In this document: positions 27,969-37,277 of the stretch, piece by piece
Layout of the letters: each line of letters opens with the position of its first letter
Position numbering within the stretch: the stretch's first letter is position 1
Source: Modestobacter sp. VKM Ac-2982
GTDB taxonomy: Bacteria; Actinomycetota; Actinomycetes; Mycobacteriales; Geodermatophilaceae
Direction of reading: 5' to 3'
Length of the DNA stretch: 64,000 nt
NCBI RefSeq assembly: GCF_026967935.1
Contig: NZ_JAPVBL010000003.1
Location: 496,001 to 560,000 of the forward strand
Program-made: the position numbers and the translations under genes
Notes under the pieces: model-generated
What the model was told of the DNA's origin: nothing
Databases searched by the model: none
What the model saw: only the letters and a program-made list of their open reading frames with translations

Positions 27969-29101
27969 GGCCTGACCTGGGCCGAGGGGTCCGCGGTCGC
28001 GGCGTGCAGGTGCTCCAGCACGGTGCCGGCCCGGACCGAGCCGACGAGCCGCCCGCCCTCGTCGACCACCACACCCCGGCCGCTGGGTGAGGAGAGCGCG
28101 GCGTCCAGGGCCTCGCGCAGGGTGCCGCCGATCGGGGACAGGGTGCCGCCCAGGTTGAGCAGGCCGGGGGTGACGACGTCGCCCGGCGCGGGTCCTGGGC
28201 CTCCGTCGGGATGGGCCCGGAGGTGCAGCCAGCCCTGCGGGAGGCCCCCGTCGTCCACCACGAGCACCCAGTCGTCGACGGCGACGTCGTGCGCCCGGGC
28301 CACCGGCGAGCCGAGGGTCACGGTCGGCTCGGCCGCCACGGCCACCTCGGCGGAGATGAAGCCCAGCGCTCGGTAACCGCGGTCACGACCCACGAACTCG
28401 GCCACGAAGGGGTCGGCGGGAGTGGCCAGCAGGTCGGCGGGGGCGGCCACCTGGGCCAGTCTCCCGCCGACGGCGAGGACGGCGACCCGGTCGCCGAGCC
28501 TGATCGCCTCGTCGATGTCGTGGGTGACGAACAGGATCGTCTTGCCCAGCTCGCCCTGCAGCCTCAGGAACTCCTGCTGCAGCTGGTCGCGGACCACCGG
28601 GTCGACGGCGCTGAACGGCTCGTCCATCAGCATGACCGGCGGGTCGGACGCCAGCGCCCGGGCAACGCCCACCCGCTGCTGCTGGCCGCCGGAGAGCTGG
28701 GCGGGATAGCGGTCGGCGAAGGAGGCCGGCAGTCCGACCAGCTCCATCAGCTCGATCGCCCGCCGGCGCGCCTGCCGACGGCCCGTCCCGGTGAGCATCG
28801 GGACGGTGGCCACGTTGTCCACGACGGTGCGGTGCGGGAACAGCCCGGCGTGCTGGATCACGTACCCGATGCTCCGACGCAGCTCGGTGGCGGGCACCGA
28901 GGTGACGTCGCGGTCGTCGATCGTGATCGTGCCGGAGGTCGGCTCGACCATCCGGTTGACCATCCGCAGGCTGGTGGTCTTGCCGCAGCCGGACGGTCCG
29001 ACGAGCACGGTGATCTGGCCCGAGGGTGCCGTCAGGCTCAGTTCGTCGACCGCGACGGTCCCGTCGGGGTATGCCTTCGACACCGCGTCGAAACGGATCA
29101 T
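27965..29101 (-). CDS. Osmolyte ABC transporter ATP-binding protein with CBS-type tail
   Basis: A 378-residue ATPase energising betaine/choline-type uptake. Walker A GPSGCGKT at 35-42, signature LSGGQQQR, Walker B VMLMDEPFSAVDP and the switch His (VTHDIDEA) are intact. Residues 250-370 resemble a CBS pair (RGVVVDEGGRLVGSV), which in OpuA-type systems senses ionic strength or cyclic di-AMP. The latter is notable because disA is encoded in this window, but any link is inference. ATG 29101 follows GGAGGA; the frame is open further upstream but that sequence is not protein-like. Confidence 0.93.
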   Translation of the reverse strand: MIRFDAVSKAYPDGTVAVDELSLTAPSGQITVLVGPSGCGKTTSLRMVNRMVEPTSGTITIDDRDVTSVPATELRRSIGYVIQHAGLFPHRTVVDNVATVPMLTGTGRRQARRRAIELMELVGLPASFADRYPAQLSGGQQQRVGVARALASDPPVMLMDEPFSAVDPVVRDQLQQEFLRLQGELGKTILFVTHDIDEAIRLGDRVAVLAVGGRLAQVAAPADLLATPADPFVAEFVGRDRGYRALGFISAEVAVAAEPTVTLGSPVARAHDVAVDDWVLVVDDGGLPQGWLHLRAHPDGGPGPAPGDVVTPGLLNLGGTLSPIGGTLREALDAALSSPSGRGVVVDEGGRLVGSVRAGTVLEHLHAATADPSAQVRP

Positions 29102-29448
29102 CGGGGTCCTCCCTGCGGCTGGGGTGCACTGGGCCGGGGTCGACGGTGGGGGGTGGGCGGTGCGCTGCTGTGGGTGCCCGTCGTCCGCGCGGAGATGGGT
29201 GTGGCCACCGGCACTCCTCGATCGACTGGCGGTTGCGGCACGTGCGACCGGTGCTGCCCCGAGGGGGTCCGCAGCGCGGGCACCATCGAAACACATCGCG
29301 TCGTGCACGATCGATCCTTCGCCGTCGACGTGCTCGTCCTGGGCCGGTGGCCTCGCCCCGCGGCCGATGGTCCTCGCCCCGCCGACCTCGCGGAGGGACA
29401 CCCGGCGCGTACGGAGCGGAGTTGACCGTTGTCGGCGGCAGCCGCCCG
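29102..29448. other. Divergent regulatory gap upstream of the osmolyte operon
   Basis: About 350 bp without a credible gene. It must hold the promoter of the ABC operon on the minus strand. The only AT-richer patch is near 29281-29316. I see no clear -35/-10 pair, palindrome or riboswitch. Confidence 0.5.
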
Positions 29449-29454
29449 TAGGCT
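29449..29454 (+). promoter_or_regulatory. -10 box placed for a leaderless mRNA (DUF6779 gene)
   Basis: TAGGCT ends six bases before the ATG at 29461, and no Shine-Dalgarno precedes that ATG. Confidence 0.6.
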
Positions 29455-29460
29455 GCTGGC

Positions 29461-31122
29461 ATGGGAGGTCGCCGCGACGACGGAGTCCCCGCCCGCAGTC
29501 CTCTCCCGCCCGTGCCGTCCCACCCGGCCGCCGTCCAGGTGACGCCGCCGGTCGTCGAGCCGGTACCGGGGTCCGCGGCCCAGCGGGTGTGGTCGGGCGT
29601 CGCTCTGCTGCTCGCCGTGCCGGCCACGGCCGCGGCCTTCCTCACCGAGGACCCGCTGTACCTGCGGGTCGCGCTGCTCGCCGTCTGCTGGGCCTTCGTG
29701 ATCGCCGCGTTCCTGGCCGGCAGCCGGCGAGCCGACCGGATGGCCGCGACCGCCCGGGAGGCCGAGCTCCGGCACGCCTACGACCTGGAGCTGGCGCACG
29801 AGGTCGCCGCCCGGCACGAGCACGCGGCCGAGTTGGAGAACCGGCTGCGGCGCGAGGCAGAGCAGGCGATGAGCGGCGAGCTCGGTCGACTGCGCACCGA
29901 GCTCGCCGCCCTGACCCAGCTGCGCAGCGAGCCGAGCGGGCTGGAGCAGCTGCGCACCGAGCTGGCCGGGCTGGGCGAGTTGCGCGGTGACCTCGGCCGG
30001 ATGCGCAGCGAGCTGACCGAGCAGCTGTCCGGTGAGCTGCTGATCGAGCGCATGGTGATGCGAGCGCAGTCCGTCCGTGGACCGGCACGGACCGCCGACG
30101 TCGGTCGCACGGTGGAGGGTGCCCCGCCCGGGTGGGAGGCCTCCGTGTGGACGTCCTCGCCGGCCGGGCCGGATGCACCCGCTGAGCCCGGCCGGGTCCT
30201 CCCGGTGTCGGTCGCCGAGGCCCTCGACCTCCCCGCGCCGCCGATCAGCAGGGCGTCTGCGCCGCCCGAGGAGTCGGCGGACCGGCACCGGCCGCCCTCG
30301 CCGCTGGAGTGGCTGGTCGAGGAGGCGGTCCTCGAGCCGTGGGTCGAGCCGAGCCCGAAGTCGCCGCTGGCCTGGCTGGGGGAGAAGGCCCTCCTCGACG
30401 CGGCCGGCCGTCCGGCCGCTGAGGTGCCGGTCGTGCCGATGCCGTCCCGGCCGCCACTGCCCGAGCCTGTCCTGCGCGTGCCCGAGCCGGTCCTGCACGA
30501 GCCCGAGCCTGTCCTGCGCGTCCCCGAGCCGGTCCTGCACGAGCCCGAGCCCGCCCTGCCTGTGCCCGAACCCGACCCCGAGCCTGCTCCGCGCGTGCCC
30601 GAGCCGGCGCTCCGCGTGTCCGACCTCGTGGCCGCGATGTCGGACCCCCTCGAGCCGCCGCGGCGTCGGCACCGCCGGGCTGCGGAGCCCGACGAGGCGG
30701 GCGGCGTCACCCCCTCGAACGGTCGCCGGCGCAGCCATGCCGCACCGGAAGAGGAGTCCGCGGCGAGCCCCAGCTGGTCGGACTGGGCGGCTGCGTCCGC
30801 CGGCTCCGGGTCCGGCGCATCGGGAGGGGAGACCCCGTCGTGGGCGTCGCCCGCCGAGCCGATCCCGACGGGTGCAGCGCCCTCGGTGGAGTCGCCGCCC
30901 TGGGAGCCGACCCCGTGGTCGGCCGCCCCCGTCACCCCGGTGGCCGCGGAGCCGGCGCCGCGGGCGACGGCGCCGGCGCAGGGGCACGCCCGGCTGGAGC
31001 AGATCCTGGCCGAGAGCGGGGTCTCCGCGCCCAGCGGCGGCCGGTCCCGGCGTCGCCGCTACCGCGAGGAGGGCGAGGAGGCCGGCGACGACGTCCTCGC
31101 CCGGGTGCTCGGCCGCAACTAG
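29461..31122 (+). CDS. DUF6779-like membrane protein with PEP-rich tandem repeats
   Basis: A 553-residue protein with two membrane helices at about 43-60 and 66-85, a coiled-coil stretch (about 97-195, rich in EL-R and ELRTELA patterns) and a long disordered Pro/Glu/Ala tail. The tail contains seven-residue repeats such as PEPVLRV and PEPVLHE around residues 334-386. The assignment to the DUF6779 family (mycobacterial Rv3604c) rests on the two-helix N-terminus and on position between DUF3180 and DUF2520. Function is unknown; a cell-envelope or scaffolding role is possible. Starts at ATG 29461 with a leaderless-type promoter. Confidence 0.75.
   Translation: MGGRRDDGVPARSPLPPVPSHPAAVQVTPPVVEPVPGSAAQRVWSGVALLLAVPATAAAFLTEDPLYLRVALLAVCWAFVIAAFLAGSRRADRMAATAREAELRHAYDLELAHEVAARHEHAAELENRLRREAEQAMSGELGRLRTELAALTQLRSEPSGLEQLRTELAGLGELRGDLGRMRSELTEQLSGELLIERMVMRAQSVRGPARTADVGRTVEGAPPGWEASVWTSSPAGPDAPAEPGRVLPVSVAEALDLPAPPISRASAPPEESADRHRPPSPLEWLVEEAVLEPWVEPSPKSPLAWLGEKALLDAAGRPAAEVPVVPMPSRPPLPEPVLRVPEPVLHEPEPVLRVPEPVLHEPEPALPVPEPDPEPAPRVPEPALRVSDLVAAMSDPLEPPRRRHRRAAEPDEAGGVTPSNGRRRSHAAPEEESAASPSWSDWAAASAGSGSGASGGETPSWASPAEPIPTGAAPSVESPPWEPTPWSAAPVTPVAAEPAPRATAPAQGHARLEQILAESGVSAPSGGRSRRRRYREEGEEAGDDVLARVLGRN
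30460..30618 (+). repeat. 21-bp tandem repeats inside the DUF6779 gene
   Basis: About seven 21-bp units of the form CCCGAGCC-N-GTCCTGC, in phase with the reading frame. Units 1-2 (30460-30501) and 3-4 (30502-30543) form a 42-bp duplication differing at one base. Likely to vary in number between strains. Confidence 0.85.
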
Positions 31123-31210
31123 GAGCCCAGGGCTCCCGGCCTCGTTCCTGGCCCCCTCGCAGGGACCCACCGCGAGCGTGCGAGGGGCGGGGGGGCCTTC
31201 GACTTCCTCA
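31123..31210. repeat. Post-stop hairpin element, copy D (between DUF6779 and SDR genes)
   Basis: Lies between convergent stops. Read from the SDR stop on the minus strand, a GAAGGCCCCCCC motif begins seven bases after TGA. A 9-bp stem CCCCTCGCA/TGCGAGGGG (31153-31161 with 31179-31187) and a second GGAGCCC/GGGCTCC hairpin (31122-31136) are present. Likely bidirectional terminator. Confidence 0.6.
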
Positions 31211-31960
31211 GATGGGGCCGCGGGACAGGGCGCCGCCGTCGAGGACCAGCGTCTGACCGGTGACCCAGCCGGCCTGGTCGCTCAGCAGGTAGGCGGCCGC
31301 CTCGCCGATGTCCTCGGGCACGCCGAGCCGGCCCACCGGGTACTGGCCGCCCAGCTCGTCCTCGCGGCCGGTGAACAGTGCCTCGGCGAACCGGGTCTTC
31401 ACCACGGCCGGGGCGACGGCGTTGACCCGCACCTTGGGCCCCATCTCCACGGCCAGCTGCGTGGTCAGGTTGATCAGGGCGGCCTTGCTGACGCCGTAGG
31501 CGGCGATCCCCTCGCTGGACTTCAGCCCGGCGACCGACGCCACGATCAGCACCGAGCCGCCGTGCTCGGACATCCACGCCTTCCAGGCCTCCTGGACCAG
31601 GCCGAGGCTGGCGACGACGTTGGTGTCCAGGATCTTGCGGAAGGCGTCCAGCGGGGCGTCCATCAGCGGGCCGAACACCGGGTTGATGCCGACGTTGCCG
31701 ACCAGCACGTCCAGGCTGCCGAACGTCTCGATCGCGGTGCGGACCGCCTCGGCGCGGTGCTCGGGGTCGCCGACGTTCCCCGCCACGGCGACCGCCTTCT
31801 CCGGGCCACCGAGCGCCTCGACCGCCTCGGCGAGCGCGTCGGGCTTGCGCGCGGTGACCACCACCCGGGCGCCTCGCTCCACCAGGCTCTGCGCGATCGC
31901 CAGGCCGATGCCCCGGCTCGCGCCCGTGACCAGTGCCGTGCGTCCCTCGAAGCTGCTCAC
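31208..31960 (-). CDS. SDR-family oxidoreductase
   Basis: A 250-residue classical short-chain dehydrogenase/reductase. TGASRGIG near residues 12-19 binds NAD(P), NVGIN is the structural NAG-like motif, catalytic Ser is in VASVAG and the YGVSK motif holds Tyr and Lys. The C-terminus GWVTGQTLVLDGG is typical. The substrate is unknown. The GTG at 31960 is preceded by AGGAGG. It stands alone on the minus strand between DUF6779 and DUF2520. Confidence 0.9.
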   Translation of the reverse strand: MSSFEGRTALVTGASRGIGLAIAQSLVERGARVVVTARKPDALAEAVEALGGPEKAVAVAGNVGDPEHRAEAVRTAIETFGSLDVLVGNVGINPVFGPLMDAPLDAFRKILDTNVVASLGLVQEAWKAWMSEHGGSVLIVASVAGLKSSEGIAAYGVSKAALINLTTQLAVEMGPKVRVNAVAPAVVKTRFAEALFTGREDELGGQYPVGRLGVPEDIGEAAAYLLSDQAGWVTGQTLVLDGGALSRGPI

Positions 31961-32257
31961 CGTGCTCCTCCTGCTCACCAGAGCCGGCTCCGCTGCCGGC
32001 CGGCCCCACCCAATCACGGGCAGATCCGGCTCCGGCGACGACCCGGGTGAGTCAGGACACACCCCGGCGGCGTTGCCCGGGGCGGCCACGGGTAACAGAC
32101 TCGCCATCGGCGGTACACCCGCGTGACACGTCCCCCGGGGCGGTTGCAGCAGGTGGCTCGCCGGGATCGACCGCTCCACCACACGGCCCACGACGACGTG
32201 GGACGACGCGACCTGAGTCCGGTACCCGCGAGGGACTGGAACGAGAGGTGCACCGGG

Positions 32258-33214
32258 ATGCCCGATCGTCCCCGCGCGCTGCCTGCGCGCCCTGCCCCCT
32301 TGCCCGCGGGCCTGCCCGCAGCGACCGAGGCCCCCGCCCGTCTGCGGGTCGGGATCGTCGGTGCCGGCCGGGTCGGCGCCGTGCTCGGCGCCGCGCTCGC
32401 CGCCGCCGGCCACGAGGTGGTCGCCGCCTCCGGGGTGTCCGCCGCCTCCGCCGAACGCGCGGCCCGCCTGCTGCCCGGTGTCCCGCTGCTGCCCGCCGAC
32501 GAGGTCGTCGCCGCCAGTGACCTGGTGGTCCTGGCCGTGCCCGACGACACCCTCGCGGGCCTGGTCGCCGGCCTCGCCGAGACCGGCGCCTGGCGGCGCG
32601 GCCAGCTGCTCTTCCACACCTCCGGTGCGCACGGCCTGGCCGTGCTGCTGCCGGCCGAGCGCCGTGGCGTCCTGGCCCTGGCGCTGCACCCGGCGATGAC
32701 CTTCTCCGGCGCCCCCGAGGACGCCGCCCGGCTGGTGGCCGCCCCGTTCGGGGTCACCAGCCGCCCCGAGCACCGTCCGGTCGCGGAGACCCTGGTGCTG
32801 GAGATGGGCGGCGAGCCGTTCTGGATCGACGAGGCCGATCGCGGGCTCTACCACGCGGCGCTGGTCACCGGCGCGAACCACCTGGTCACGCTGGTCGCCG
32901 AGGCCGCCGACCTGCTCCGGGCCGCCGGGGTCGACGAGCCGGGCCGGGTGCTCACGCCGCTGCTGACCGCCGCCCTGGACAACGGGCTGCGCCGCGGCGA
33001 CCGCGGGCTCACCGGCCCGGTCAGCCGCGGCGACGTCGGCACCGTGGCCGCGCACCTGGACACGCTGAGCGAGCGCGCGCCCGCCGCGGTCGACGCCTAC
33101 GTGGCCCTGGCCCGGCGCACCACCGAGCGGGCGCTGGCCGCCGGCCGGCTCAAGCGGCACGAGGGCGCTCCGCTGCTGGAGCTGCTCGACTCGGCCGAGG
33201 AGGCGGCGCGATGA
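32258..33214 (+). CDS. Rossmann-like oxidoreductase, DUF2520 family
   Basis: A 318-residue protein with an N-terminal dinucleotide-binding motif [14 protein letters not shown] (residues 29-42) and a C-terminal DUF2520 helical domain ([23 protein letters not shown]). It resembles 3-hydroxyacid or ketopantoate-type reductases, and its fixed place ahead of panC (Rv3603c in mycobacteria) suggests a part in pantothenate synthesis, though this is not shown. ATG 32258 has GAGAGG nine bases upstream and is preferred to an in-frame GTG at 32123. Its stop overlaps the panC start. Confidence 0.88.
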   Translation: MPDRPRALPARPAPLPAGLPAATEAPARLRVGIVGAGRVGAVLGAALAAAGHEVVAASGVSAASAERAARLLPGVPLLPADEVVAASDLVVLAVPDDTLAGLVAGLAETGAWRRGQLLFHTSGAHGLAVLLPAERRGVLALALHPAMTFSGAPEDAARLVAAPFGVTSRPEHRPVAETLVLEMGGEPFWIDEADRGLYHAALVTGANHLVTLVAEAADLLRAAGVDEPGRVLTPLLTAALDNGLRRGDRGLTGPVSRGDVGTVAAHLDTLSERAPAAVDAYVALARRTTERALAAGRLKRHEGAPLLELLDSAEEAAR

Positions 33215-34065
33215 GCCTGTCCCTCCGGTCGCCGGTGGTCGCGGAGACGACCGCGGAGCTGCGCCGGCTGCGGGCCGAGCTGCCCGGGCCGGTCGTGCTG
33301 GTGCCCACCATGGGCGCGCTGCACGAGGGGCACCGCACGCTGGTCCGTGCAGCCCGCGAGCACGGCGGCAGCGTCGTCGTCTCGGTGTTCGTCAACCCGA
33401 CCCAGTTCGGCCCCGGCGAGGACTTCGACCGCTACCCCCGCACCTGGGACGCCGACCTGGCCGCGCTCGCCGAGGAGGGCACCGACCTGGTGTTCCACCC
33501 GCCGGTGGACGAGGTGTACCCACCCGGCGCGCTGGGGGTCACCGTGCAGGCCGGGCCGCTGGGCGAGGTGCTGGAGGGCGCCGTCCGCCCCGGGCACTTC
33601 GCCGGCGTGCTGACCGTGGTCGCGAAGCTCTTCGGCCTGGTCCGCCCGGACGTCGCCGTCTTCGGCGAGAAGGACTACCAGCAGCTGACGCTGATCCGGG
33701 CGATGGCCCGTGAGCTGGCGCTGGGGGTGCAGGTGGTCGGCGTGCCGACGGTCCGCGAGGACGACGGCATGGCGCTGTCCTCCCGCAACCGGTTCCTCTC
33801 GGCGGAACAGCGCAGGGCCGCTGCCGCGTTGTCCGCAGCACTGCGTGCCGGTGTCCAGGCAGGGCCGCAGGGCGCCGGCGCGGTCCTGGCCGCGGCCGGC
33901 GCGGTCCTGGCCGAGGCCCCCGACCTGCTCCAGGACTACCTGGAACTGACCGATCCAGATCTGGGACCGGCACCCGCCGCCGGCCCCGCCCGGCTGCTGG
34001 TCGCCGCTCGCGCCGGCAGCACCCGACTCATCGACAACACCGCTGTGGAACTGGGGAACTGCTGA
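33211..34065 (+). CDS. panC: Pantothenate synthetase
   Basis: A 284-residue enzyme joining pantoate and beta-alanine with ATP. The family signatures are [15 protein letters not shown] (HIGH-like, about residues 31-45), [24 protein letters not shown] and LSSRN (KMSKS-like). Starts with ATG 33211 overlapping the DUF2520 stop; the end overlaps panD (TGATG). Its co-substrate beta-alanine is made by the next gene. Confidence 0.96.
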   Translation: MSLSLRSPVVAETTAELRRLRAELPGPVVLVPTMGALHEGHRTLVRAAREHGGSVVVSVFVNPTQFGPGEDFDRYPRTWDADLAALAEEGTDLVFHPPVDEVYPPGALGVTVQAGPLGEVLEGAVRPGHFAGVLTVVAKLFGLVRPDVAVFGEKDYQQLTLIRAMARELALGVQVVGVPTVREDDGMALSSRNRFLSAEQRRAAAALSAALRAGVQAGPQGAGAVLAAAGAVLAEAPDLLQDYLELTDPDLGPAPAAGPARLLVAARAGSTRLIDNTAVELGNC

Positions 34066-34490
34066 TGATGCGCACCATGCTCAAGAGCAAGATCCACCGG
34101 GCCACGGTGACCCAGGCCGACCTGCACTACGTCGGGTCGGTCACCGTCGACGAGGACCTGATGGACGCCGCCGACCTGCTGGCCGGTGAGCAGGTGGCGA
34201 TCGTCGACGTCACCAACGGCGCCCGGCTGGAGACCTACGTCATCCCCGGCGAGCGCGGCACGGGCGTGCTGGGCATCAACGGTGCCGCCGCGCACCTGGT
34301 GCACCCGGGCGACCTGGTGATCCTGATCAGCTACGGCCTGATGGACGAGTCGGAGGCCAAGTCCTACCTGCCGGCGGTCGTGCACGTCGACGCGGACAAC
34401 CGCGTCGTCGAGCTGGGCGCCGACCCCTCCGCCCCGGTGCCGGGGGCGACGGACCAGCAGCGCAGCGACCTCGGCGTCCCGGTCCGGTGA
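34065..34490 (+). CDS. panD: Aspartate 1-decarboxylase
   Basis: A 141-residue proenzyme giving beta-alanine from aspartate. Self-cleavage between Gly24 and Ser25 (YVGS) creates the pyruvoyl group; numbering uses the first of two adjacent ATGs (34065, 34068), the second being equally possible. Conserved [15 protein letters not shown] follows. Acts with PanC; the stop overlaps the nadB GTG. Confidence 0.96.
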   Translation: MMRTMLKSKIHRATVTQADLHYVGSVTVDEDLMDAADLLAGEQVAIVDVTNGARLETYVIPGERGTGVLGINGAAAHLVHPGDLVILISYGLMDESEAKSYLPAVVHVDADNRVVELGADPSAPVPGATDQQRSDLGVPVR

Positions 34491-36172
34491 GCCTCTCCGC
34501 AGAAATGGCCATTTCTGCGGACCTGGGCCCGGGGCTGCCGCTGCGGCTGCGTGCCCCCGCCCCGGGCTGGGAGCTGACCGCCGACGTCTGCGTGGTGGGC
34601 TCCGGGGTCGCCGGGCTCTGCGTGGCCCTGCACGCCCGCGCGGCGGGGCTCTCGGTCGCCGTCGTGACCAAGGTCGAGGTGGACGACGGCTCGACGCGCT
34701 GGGCGCAGGGCGGGATCGCCGCGGTCCTGGACCCGGCGGACACCCCGGCCGCCCATGCCCGGGACACCGAGGTGGCCGGGGTGGGGCTCTGCGACGCCGA
34801 CGCCGTCCAGGCGCTGGTCACCGAGGGGCCCGAGCGGCTGCACCAGCTGATCAGCTGGGGGGCCGCGTTCGACCGGGGCCCGACCGGGCGGCTGCTGCTG
34901 ACCCGGGAGGGCGGCCACTCCACCGACCGCATCGTGCACGCCGGCGGGGACGCCACCGGGGCGGAGGTCCAGCGGGCGCTGCGCGACGCCGTGGCCGCCG
35001 ACCCCGGGGTGACGCTGGTCGAGCACGCGATGGTCCTGGACCTGCTGCGCGACGCCGACGGCCGCACCGCCGGGGTGACCCTGCACGTGCTCGGCGAGGG
35101 CAGCGCCGACGGGGTGGGCGCCGTGCGGTCACGCGCCGTGGTGCTCGCCACCGGCGGGATGGGCCAGGTGTACGCCGCCACCACCAACCCGGCCGTCTCC
35201 ACCGGCGACGGCGTCGCCCTGGGCCTGCGGGCCGGGGCGGTCGCGAGTGACCTGGAGTTCGTCCAGTTCCACCCCACCGCCCTCTACCTGGGCCCGGGCG
35301 CCCGCGGCCAGCAGCCGCTGGTCTCCGAGGCGCTGCGGGGGGAGGGCGCGGTGCTGCGTGACGACGCCGGAGAGCGGTTCATGCCCGCCGTCCACCCGCT
35401 CGCCGAGCTGGCCCCGCGGGACGTGGTGGCCAAGGCGGTCACCCGGGTGCAGCTGCGGGACGGCGTCGACCACGTCTGGCTCGACGCCCGCGGGCTCCCC
35501 GGGCTCGCCGAGCGGTTCCCGACCATCGTGGCCCGCTGCCGGGAGGCCGGCATCGACCCGGTGACCGAGCTGGTGCCGGTCACGCCGGCCGCGCACTACG
35601 CCTCCGGCGGGCTGGCGACCGACCTGACCGGGCGGACCACGGTGCCCGGCCTCTACGCCTGCGGCGAGGTCGCGTGCACGGGCGTGCACGGGGCCAACCG
35701 GCTGGCGTCGAACTCGCTCCTGGAGGGGTTGGTCTTCGCCGGGCGGATCGGTGCGGCACTGGCCCGGGACCTGCCGGTGCCCGCCGCGGCGGCGCCGGAG
35801 GACCCGCGGCCGGCCGGGCTGGTCGACGTGGCCGCCCGCGCGCCGCTGACCACGACGATGTCGGCCCGGGTCGGTGCGCTGCGGAGCGGTCCGGGGCTGG
35901 CCGAGGCCGCCGAGCAGCTCACGACGCTGGGGGAGTGGACCACCGCCGTCCCCGGGGTGCCCGGCTGGGAGACCACCGACCTGCTGACCGTGGCCACCGC
36001 GATCACCGCCGCGGCCGCCGCGCGCCAGGAGACCCGCGGCTGCCACTGGCGGGAGGATCACCCCGAGGCCGTCGAGGACTGGGAGGTGCACCTGGACGTG
36101 CAGCTCGCCGACGACGGGCGGGTCCGCCTCGCGCGCCGCTCCGTGGGCACGCCCGTGTCGGTGGACTGGTGA
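34487..36172 (+). CDS. nadB: L-aspartate oxidase
   Basis: A 561-residue FAD enzyme oxidising aspartate to iminoaspartate, the first step of de novo NAD synthesis. FAD-binding [15 protein letters not shown] is at about 37-51; the [13 protein letters not shown], HxxGGD-like (HAGGDATG) and [13 protein letters not shown] motifs are all intact. The first 13 residues are encoded largely by a 24-bp perfect palindrome; the conserved protein only begins after it. GTG 34487 overlaps the panD stop, and ATG 34505, inside the palindrome, is an alternative start. nadA is not in the window. Confidence 0.95.
   Translation: MSLSAEMAISADLGPGLPLRLRAPAPGWELTADVCVVGSGVAGLCVALHARAAGLSVAVVTKVEVDDGSTRWAQGGIAAVLDPADTPAAHARDTEVAGVGLCDADAVQALVTEGPERLHQLISWGAAFDRGPTGRLLLTREGGHSTDRIVHAGGDATGAEVQRALRDAVAADPGVTLVEHAMVLDLLRDADGRTAGVTLHVLGEGSADGVGAVRSRAVVLATGGMGQVYAATTNPAVSTGDGVALGLRAGAVASDLEFVQFHPTALYLGPGARGQQPLVSEALRGEGAVLRDDAGERFMPAVHPLAELAPRDVVAKAVTRVQLRDGVDHVWLDARGLPGLAERFPTIVARCREAGIDPVTELVPVTPAAHYASGGLATDLTGRTTVPGLYACGEVACTGVHGANRLASNSLLEGLVFAGRIGAALARDLPVPAAAAPEDPRPAGLVDVAARAPLTTTMSARVGALRSGPGLAEAAEQLTTLGEWTTAVPGVPGWETTDLLTVATAITAAAAARQETRGCHWREDHPEAVEDWEVHLDVQLADDGRVRLARRSVGTPVSVDW
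34497..34520. repeat. 24-bp perfect palindrome at the start of nadB
   Basis: Half-site CCGCAGAAATGG followed by its exact reverse complement. It is markedly AT-richer than its surroundings, lies 10 bp inside nadB and keeps the frame. It could be an operator or a small palindromic repeat that inserted into the gene. Confidence 0.85.
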
Positions 36173-36322
36173 GCGAGCATCGCAGCGAGCATCGCAGCGA
36201 GCGAGGAGCGGAACGAACCATCCGAGCGGAGCGAGGCGATGACGTGGTGAGCGAGCATCGCAGCGAGCGCCAGCGAGCGAGGAGCGGAACGAACCATCCG
36301 AGCGGAGCGAGGCGATGACGTG
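36169..36322 (+). repeat. Two-copy 76/78-bp tandem repeat between nadB and nadC
   Basis: Copy 1 is 36169-36246 (78 bp), copy 2 is 36247-36322 (76 bp). Both begin GTGAGCGAGCATCGCAGCGA and share an identical 35-bp end finishing TGACGTG. A third GTGAGCGAGCAT at 36323 begins nadC. Copy 1 starts within the nadB stop region, so the repeats appear to have split an ancestral GTGA overlap. No long open frame is encoded. Confidence 0.85.
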
Positions 36323-37276
36323 GTGAGCGAGCATGTGCCGGTGACCACCCCGGCGAGCCGAGCGCTGCCCACCGACCCGACCGACCTCAGCGGCACCGGT
36401 CTGAGCGCCGCCTGGGTCGCCGAGCTCGTCGAGCGCACGCTGACCGAGGACCTGACCGGCGGCGCCCCGCTGCCCAGCGCCCCCGACGTCGCCGTCGGCT
36501 ACGACGTGACCAGCGCCGCGACCGTCCCCGGCGCCCAGTTCGGGACGGCGGACCTCGTGGCCCGGGCCGACGGCGTGGTCGCCGGCCTGCCGCTGGCCGC
36601 CCGGGTGTTCACCCGGCTGGCCCCGGGCGCCACGCTGACCGCGGGTGCGGCCGACGGCGACCGGGTGCGCCGCGGCGACGTCCTGCTCACCGTCCGCGGC
36701 CCGGTGCGGGCGCTGCTGGCCGCCGAGCGCAGCGCGCTGAACATCGCCAGCCGCGCCAGCGGCATCGCCACCGCCACCCGGGCCTGGGTCGACGCCGTCG
36801 CCGGCACCGGCGCGGTCGTGCTGGACACCCGCAAGACCACCCCCGGGCTGCGCCCGCTGGAGAAGTACGCCGTGCGCTGCGGCGGCGGGGCGAACAAGCG
36901 GATGGGCCTCTACGACGTGGCGATGATCAAGGACAACCACGTCGCCGCGGCCGGGTCGGTGGCCGCCGCGGTGGCGCTGGTCCGGGAGCGCGCCCCTCGG
37001 GTCACCGTGCAGGTCGAGTGCGACACCCTCGACCAGGTCGGCGAGGCGCTGGACGCAGGTGCGGACTTCCTGCTGCTGGACAACATGACCCCCGACCAGC
37101 TCCGGCAGGCCGTGGCACTGGTCGGTGACCTGGACGTCGACCTGGAGGCCACCGGCGGGCTCACCCTCGACGTCGCCCGGGAGGTGGCCGACACGGGCAT
37201 CGACTTCCTCTCCGTCGGTGCGCTCACCCACTCCTCGCCGATCCTCGACCTCGCGCTCGACCTGCGGGCAGGCTGA
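36320..37276 (+). CDS. nadC: Nicotinate-nucleotide pyrophosphorylase (carboxylating)
   Basis: A 318-residue quinolinate phosphoribosyltransferase forming nicotinate mononucleotide. Signatures: LTEDLTGG near residue 38, [44 protein letters not shown] region, MIKDNH and the TGGLTLD barrel end. GTG 36320 and 36323 are both possible; both lie at the edge of the tandem repeat. Works with NadB; coaX begins directly after its stop. Confidence 0.95.
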   Translation: MVSEHVPVTTPASRALPTDPTDLSGTGLSAAWVAELVERTLTEDLTGGAPLPSAPDVAVGYDVTSAATVPGAQFGTADLVARADGVVAGLPLAARVFTRLAPGATLTAGAADGDRVRRGDVLLTVRGPVRALLAAERSALNIASRASGIATATRAWVDAVAGTGAVVLDTRKTTPGLRPLEKYAVRCGGGANKRMGLYDVAMIKDNHVAAAGSVAAAVALVRERAPRVTVQVECDTLDQVGEALDAGADFLLLDNMTPDQLRQAVALVGDLDVDLEATGGLTLDVAREVADTGIDFLSVGALTHSSPILDLALDLRAG

Positions 37277-37277
37277 G

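Noticed and set aside
29102-29401. N-terminal extension of the osmolyte ATPase back to 29401
   Set aside because: The family begins at MIRFDAVSKAYP with a good ribosome site before ATG 29101; the upstream residues show no fold and no ribosome site.
34497-34520. Phage or integrative-element attachment site at the nadB palindrome
   Set aside because: No integrase, no second copy flanking foreign DNA and no change in gene content nearby.
36169-36322. CRISPR array
   Set aside because: Only two directly abutting copies with no spacers and no cas genes nearby; it is a tandem duplication.
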